From JAKQHY01 sp034429675 (GTDB lineage: Bacteria; Chloroflexota; Anaerolineae; B4-G1; SLSP01), in NCBI GenBank assembly GCA_034429675.1, contig DAOUFX010000297.1:1-6288 (forward strand): 6,288 nucleotides of DNA, given 5' to 3'. The position numbers and the translations under genes were made by a program. The notes below the pieces were generated by a model. The model had not been told where the DNA came from and made no database searches. It was given only the letters and a program-made list of their open reading frames with translations. Within the stretch, counting starts at the first letter, position 1. Every line of letters begins with the position of its first letter. This document shows positions 1 to 6,288 of this stretch, piece after piece.

Positions 1-564
1 GGGGGTGGGGGGGATGCCGGCCGGGATGGGCTTAGGCTTGCCGGGGCGGATGCCGGCGGGCGTGGCCGTCGGGTCGTCGGGTTGGATGCCATACGTCATC
101 ACCGGCGTGGCCGTGGGGTCGTCGGGGCGAATGCCCGTATCCACGTTGGGATCGGGCGTGTTCGTCGGGTCGTCAGGCTCGACGCCGCGGCTTTTCCCGT
201 CAAATATCTTGCACGCCGTCGCCCCGATGGCGGCCAGCATCACCGCGCCGATCTTGCTCAGGAAGGCGCGGCGCTCCGGGTCGGGTACCCGCGTGTTGGC
301 GATGATCGCGTTCAGTTGCGCCGCGGGGATCGTGTTGATCATCAGCGTTTCGGCCTGGGTCAGCTCCAGCTCGATCGCCTGCGCCGCGCCGGCGCGCTTT
401 GCCAGCAATTGCCGGTGAAAATCGGCATCCACCGCCGCCTTCTTGACCAACACCTCGACGCCGCGCGGAATCGCGCCGTTGGCGCGTCCCTGCGCCGGAG
501 GCCGTCCGCCGACGATGGTCGTGCGCACCACTTCGCTTTCCGGAGTCTCTGTCTCCTTTTTCAT
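1..564 (-). CDS. Unrecognised protein, partial: leader-like helical domain, internal Tat-like/hydrophobic segment, GIxPDDPTxTP repeat tail (3' end outside the window)
   Basis: I do not recognise this gene with confidence. The frame is open from an ATG at 564-562 to the left edge (188 residues, no stop). An AAAGGAGG ribosome site lies 5 bases before the ATG, which decides the start. Residues 1-35 are polar. Residues 36-96 look helical (FHRQLLAKRAG, LELTQAETLM, IPAAQLNAII), with a spacing that recalls leader domains of the Nif11/NHLP clan of peptide-precursor proteins; this is a resemblance only. Residues 98-118 carry a twin-arginine RRAFLSK, a hydrophobic run and ATAC ending at Cys118, like a Tat or lipoprotein signal but internal. 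From residue 127 the chain is low complexity, with three near-identical GIxPDDPTxTP units and then two degenerate ones (GIRPGKPKPIP, GIPPTP). It is transcribed divergently from the kinase gene. It could be a modified-peptide precursor, or a membrane-anchored protein with a proline-rich stalk. That it is coding is well supported; its function is not. Confidence 0.8.
   Translation of the reverse strand, partial: MKKETETPESEVVRTTIVGGRPPAQGRANGAIPRGVEVLVKKAAVDADFHRQLLAKRAGAAQAIELELTQAETLMINTIPAAQLNAIIANTRVPDPERRAFLSKIGAVMLAAIGATACKIFDGKSRGVEPDDPTNTPDPNVDTGIRPDDPTATPVMTYGIQPDDPTATPAGIRPGKPKPIPAGIPPTP
58..186 (-). repeat. In-gene repeat encoding GIxPDDPTxTP units
   Basis: Three copies of an 11-residue unit are read on the minus strand: 186-154 (GVEPDDPTNTP), 135-103 (GIRPDDPTATP) and 90-58 (GIQPDDPTATP). 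Spacing between unit starts is 51, then 45 bases. Degenerate copies follow at 54-22 and from 18 to the edge, each 36 bases apart. The DNA is also repetitive: the 19 bases at 62-80 match 107-125 at 18 of 19 positions and 158-176 at 16 of 19. All spacings are multiples of three, so the array could expand or contract without breaking the frame. Confidence 0.85.
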
Positions 565-567
565 AAA

Positions 568-575
568 CGCCTCCT
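568..575 (-). promoter_or_regulatory. Strong Shine-Dalgarno of the left gene
   Basis: Read on the minus strand, AAAGGAGG stands 5-6 bases before the ATG at 564-562. It is close to a perfect anti-16S match and fixes the start of the partial left gene. Confidence 0.75.
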
Positions 576-586
576 TTGGGATTTTT

Positions 587-614
587 GATTTTCGATTTTG
601 GATTTTAGATTTTG
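587..614. repeat. 7-bp tandem array, GATTTTN x4
   Basis: There are four consecutive 7-base units GATTTT followed by C, G, A or G, with degenerate copies on both sides (579-586 and 615-620). The array is AT-rich in an otherwise GC-rich window. It lies just upstream of the left gene's ribosome site, so it would fall in that gene's 5' untranslated region. Confidence 0.8.
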
Positions 615-623
615 GATCTGAAG

Positions 624-642
624 CGTGAAACGTGAAACGTGA
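624..642. repeat. 7-bp tandem array, CGTGAAA x2.7
   Basis: Two full copies of CGTGAAA and a partial third run head to tail. This is the second of four unrelated short tandem arrays packed into this intergenic region. Confidence 0.75.
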
Positions 643-663
643 TCACACAGATTCGCTGATTCG

Positions 664-680
664 CAAATGGCAAATGGCAA
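664..680. repeat. 7-bp tandem array, CAAATGG x2.4
   Basis: Two full copies of CAAATGG are followed by CAA. The array sits between an isolated TTCGCTGA word at 652-659 and the larger 8-bp array that starts at 683. Confidence 0.7.
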
Positions 681-682
681 TT

Positions 683-710
683 CGCTGACTCGCTGACTCG
701 CTGACTCGCT
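683..710. repeat. 8-bp tandem array, CGCTGACT x3.5
   Basis: Three perfect copies of CGCTGACT are followed by CGCT. A related word, TTCGCTGAT, occurs at 652-660. The period is 8, unlike the 7-base period of the three neighbouring arrays. There are no spacers, so this is not a CRISPR. Confidence 0.8.
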
Positions 711-713
711 TTC

Positions 714-722
714 ATTCTAGCA
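714..722 (-). promoter_or_regulatory. Candidate extended -10 promoter for the left gene
   Basis: The minus strand reads TGCTAGAAT, i.e. an extended -10 (TG, one base, then TAGAAT, 5 of 6 to TATAAT) at 722-714. No good -35 is seen at the usual distance. Transcription would start near 707, giving an untranslated leader of about 140 bases that contains all four tandem arrays. This is a motif match only. Confidence 0.35.
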
Positions 723-734
723 TAAATTCATCGC

Positions 735-762
735 TTTACATTGTTTTCAGCTAAGGTATAGT
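735..762 (+). promoter_or_regulatory. Candidate sigma70-type promoter of the kinase gene
   Basis: TTTACA at 735-740 (5 of 6 to TTGACA) and TATAGT at 757-762 (5 of 6 to TATAAT) are separated by 16 bases. Transcription would be expected to start at about 769-770, which is the first base of the GTG start codon, so the message may be leaderless. This agrees with the lack of a properly spaced Shine-Dalgarno; only GGA at 764-766 is present, too close to the start. Confidence 0.5.
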
Positions 763-769
763 TGGAAAC

Positions 770-5010
<4,241 letters not shown>

Positions 5011-5014
<4 letters not shown>

Positions 5015-6204
5015 AGCGATTTCTGCGCCGGCGCCTCTTTCTGGCCCAACAGCCGGCTCACCCAACCCGGTCGCAGCTCGATGGCGTCGCGCGGGCACAT
5101 TTCGTGGCAGCAGTAACAGCGGATGCACTTGCTGTCGTCAATGTGCGCGTGTTTCTTGCCGTCGCCCTCGATGGTGATGGCTTTCATCGGACATGCCTGG
5201 CGGCAGACCCCACATCCCACACAACGGTCATTCTTCACGATCGGGCGGGCCGTCAGTCCTGGCCTGTACAGCGGCGTGAGCAGGCTTTGCCACCAGTTGA
5301 GATTTGCCAATCCGGCGGCGGGGTGGATGGCTTGCGGGAACTTGAAGTCAGCGATGCGTAGCCCGGCGATGTCCGCTCCAATCAGTTCCACGTCGGCCAT
5401 TTGCGTGGGCTGCAATCCCCATTTTTCGGCTTCGGCCAGAACCGGGTTCATCGCGCGGGGCAGTTGCAGAACCTCGCTGGCGACGAGGTCCAGGGCCAGC
5501 GGGTTGGTCGCCGCCAGCAGCAGCCCGATGGGGCGGGGATCGCCGGAATTTGGCCCGTTGCCTTCCATACCGATCACCGCGTCCATAATCGAAAGGCGCG
5601 AGCCGACGCAGGCGCTCAGGTCGAGCAGCATTTGGGCAAAGCGCGCGGTGTCGTTCAACTTGGCGTGGTACCCCGCCTTCGTCTGCCCCGGAATGGCGCC
5701 GAAGTGGTTTTTGACCGCGCCGGTCATCCCCATATACGTGTGCGTCTTCAGTTTGCACAGATTGATCACGCCATCCGCCTCGATCAGCGGTGTGAGAATC
5801 TCGAAATGTTTGATCAGGCGTCCTTCGGGAAACGATGCGGCCTGGTAGGTGGTATCGTAGTTGAGCGCGAGACCGGCGTTCTGCGCGGCGCCGCTCATGC
5901 CGGACTTCTGGTAGACGCTTTTGAGCACACTTTCCCGGTAATCGTGTCCCCCGCCTGGGCTGTCAATCACGGTTCCGCTCGCTCCGGCAGCGACGACCAT
6001 TCGCCCTATCGCCTCCACGACGCTGGGGTGGGTGGTGATCGCGCGTTCCGGTTCCGCCAGGGTCAACAGATTAACTTTGAGCATGATCTTTTCGCCGGCG
6101 GCGACAAATGGGGCGATTCCGCCCATCATGCCCAATAGTTCGGGTAACTTTTCGGGTACTTGCTCGTAGGTTGCGCATTTTACGACATATACTTTGTTGT
6201 CCAT
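5011..6204 (-). CDS. DUF362 domain protein with C-terminal 2[4Fe-4S] ferredoxin module
   Basis: This 397-residue, probably cytoplasmic iron-sulfur protein has no signal peptide. Residues about 35-285 match the DUF362 family: the KVNLL strand at 43-47, the hallmark KLKTHTYMGMTGAVKNHFG at 151-169, MEGNGP at 213-218, and ATNPLALDLVA at 232-242. The C-terminus has two ferredoxin motifs, C328-C331-C334-C338-P and C360-C363-C366-C370-P, with an extra Cys365, so two [4Fe-4S] clusters are expected. The family's biochemical role is not established; the module implies electron transfer or redox sensing, which is inference. The start is the ATG at 6204-6202, preceded by GAGGAG with a 5-base gap. The gene is convergent with the kinase gene and shares TTAA at the stop codons, so the two are not co-transcribed. 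Length and domain order are usual for DUF362 ferredoxin fusions, with no sign of damage. Confidence 0.92.
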
Positions 6205-6209
6205 GTTTG

Positions 6210-6215
6210 CTCCTC
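6210..6215 (-). promoter_or_regulatory. Shine-Dalgarno of the DUF362 gene
   Basis: GAGGAG is read on the minus strand, separated by CAAAC from the ATG at 6204-6202. It supports the chosen start. Confidence 0.7.
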
Positions 6216-6222
6216 AGTAGTT

Positions 6223-6238
6223 CGCCGCTGACGCGGCG
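6223..6238. other. Small GC hairpin before the DUF362 ribosome site
   Basis: CGCCGC and GCGGCG form a 6-bp stem around a four-base TGAC loop, seven bases upstream of the GAGGAG of the DUF362 gene. On the minus-strand message it would lie in the untranslated leader. It has no T-run directly after it on either strand, so it is not a standard terminator. Its role is unknown and it may be chance in GC-rich DNA. Confidence 0.4.
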
Positions 6239-6258
6239 GAGGTTTAAAAGGAAGTGTT

Positions 6259-6288
6259 TTTTCGTGCGGGGGTACCCCCGCACGAAAA
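6259..6288. repeat. Perfect 30-bp palindrome centred on GTAC, reaching the window edge
   Basis: Every base from 6259 to 6273 pairs with 6274 to 6288, centred on GGGGGTACCCCC and flanked by TTTT and AAAA. The right edge of the window may cut it. On each strand the T-run comes before the stem and A residues after it, the opposite of an intrinsic terminator. It could be a dispersed palindromic element, a short mobile element end, or a binding site for a symmetric protein. There is no basis here to choose. Confidence 0.75.

Noticed and set aside
5..588. Two overlapping plus-strand open frames (5-418 and 82-588)
   Set aside because: They are shadows of the minus-strand left gene, which has a strong ribosome site, plausible domain structure and an in-frame repeat; the plus frames have Arg/Gly-rich nonsense composition.
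683..710. CRISPR array
   Set aside because: The 8-bp units are directly adjacent with no spacers; this is a simple tandem repeat.
5025..5034. GCGCCGGCGC palindrome just after the kinase stop as a terminator
   Set aside because: It is only 10 bases with no loop and no proper T-run directly after it, and it lies inside the DUF362 coding sequence; likely chance in GC-rich DNA.
5123..6138. Long plus-strand frames opposite the DUF362 gene (5123-5848 and 5401-6138)
   Set aside because: They are antisense to a gene with clear family motifs and a good ribosome site; their translations have no recognisable features.
6223..6262. Hairpin 6223-6238 with the T-run at 6257-6262 as a plus-strand terminator
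   Set aside because: The T-run starts 18 bases after the stem, too far for an intrinsic terminator, and no plus-strand gene ends nearby.
6259..6288. Intrinsic bidirectional terminator
   Set aside because: On both strands the stem is followed by A residues and preceded by T residues, the wrong order for intrinsic termination.

Overview
The window looks like chromosome of a GC-rich bacterium. It holds three protein genes, each with a recognisable start: a left gene running off the left edge (minus strand), a very large central gene (plus strand), and a right gene (minus strand). Short 7-8 bp tandem arrays in the intergenic region, a GTG start without a clear ribosome site, and the gene mix would fit an environmental lineage such as Chloroflexota (Anaerolineae-like). 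That placement is an impression and rests on no marker gene.

Region by region. Positions 1-564 (minus) encode the first 188 residues of an unrecognised protein. It has a helical N-terminal part resembling RiPP leader domains of the Nif11/NHLP type, an internal twin-arginine plus hydrophobic segment ending in Cys, and a Pro/Asp-rich tail of imperfect GIxPDDPTxTP repeats continuing past the edge. Positions 565-769 are a divergent intergenic region with four different short tandem arrays and a candidate promoter in each direction. Positions 770-5014 (plus) encode a 1414-residue hybrid sensor histidine kinase carrying a complete phosphorelay: lipoprotein-type signal, 7TMR-DISM sensor, PAS, GAF, HisKA, HATPase, two receivers and HPt. 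Positions 5011-6204 (minus) encode a DUF362 protein with a C-terminal 2[4Fe-4S] ferredoxin module. It converges on the kinase and the two stop codons share a TTAA. Positions 6205-6288 hold its ribosome site, a small hairpin and a perfect 30 bp palindrome that reaches the right edge.

The kinase and the DUF362 gene are tail to tail, and the left gene is divergent from the kinase, so no operon is visible. The kinase would sense an extracellular ligand or envelope state and pass phosphate His-Asp-His through its own domains to an output regulator that is not encoded here. Nothing in the window links the three genes functionally. The least ordinary element is the left partial gene; the rest belongs to known families, with some unusual local architecture.
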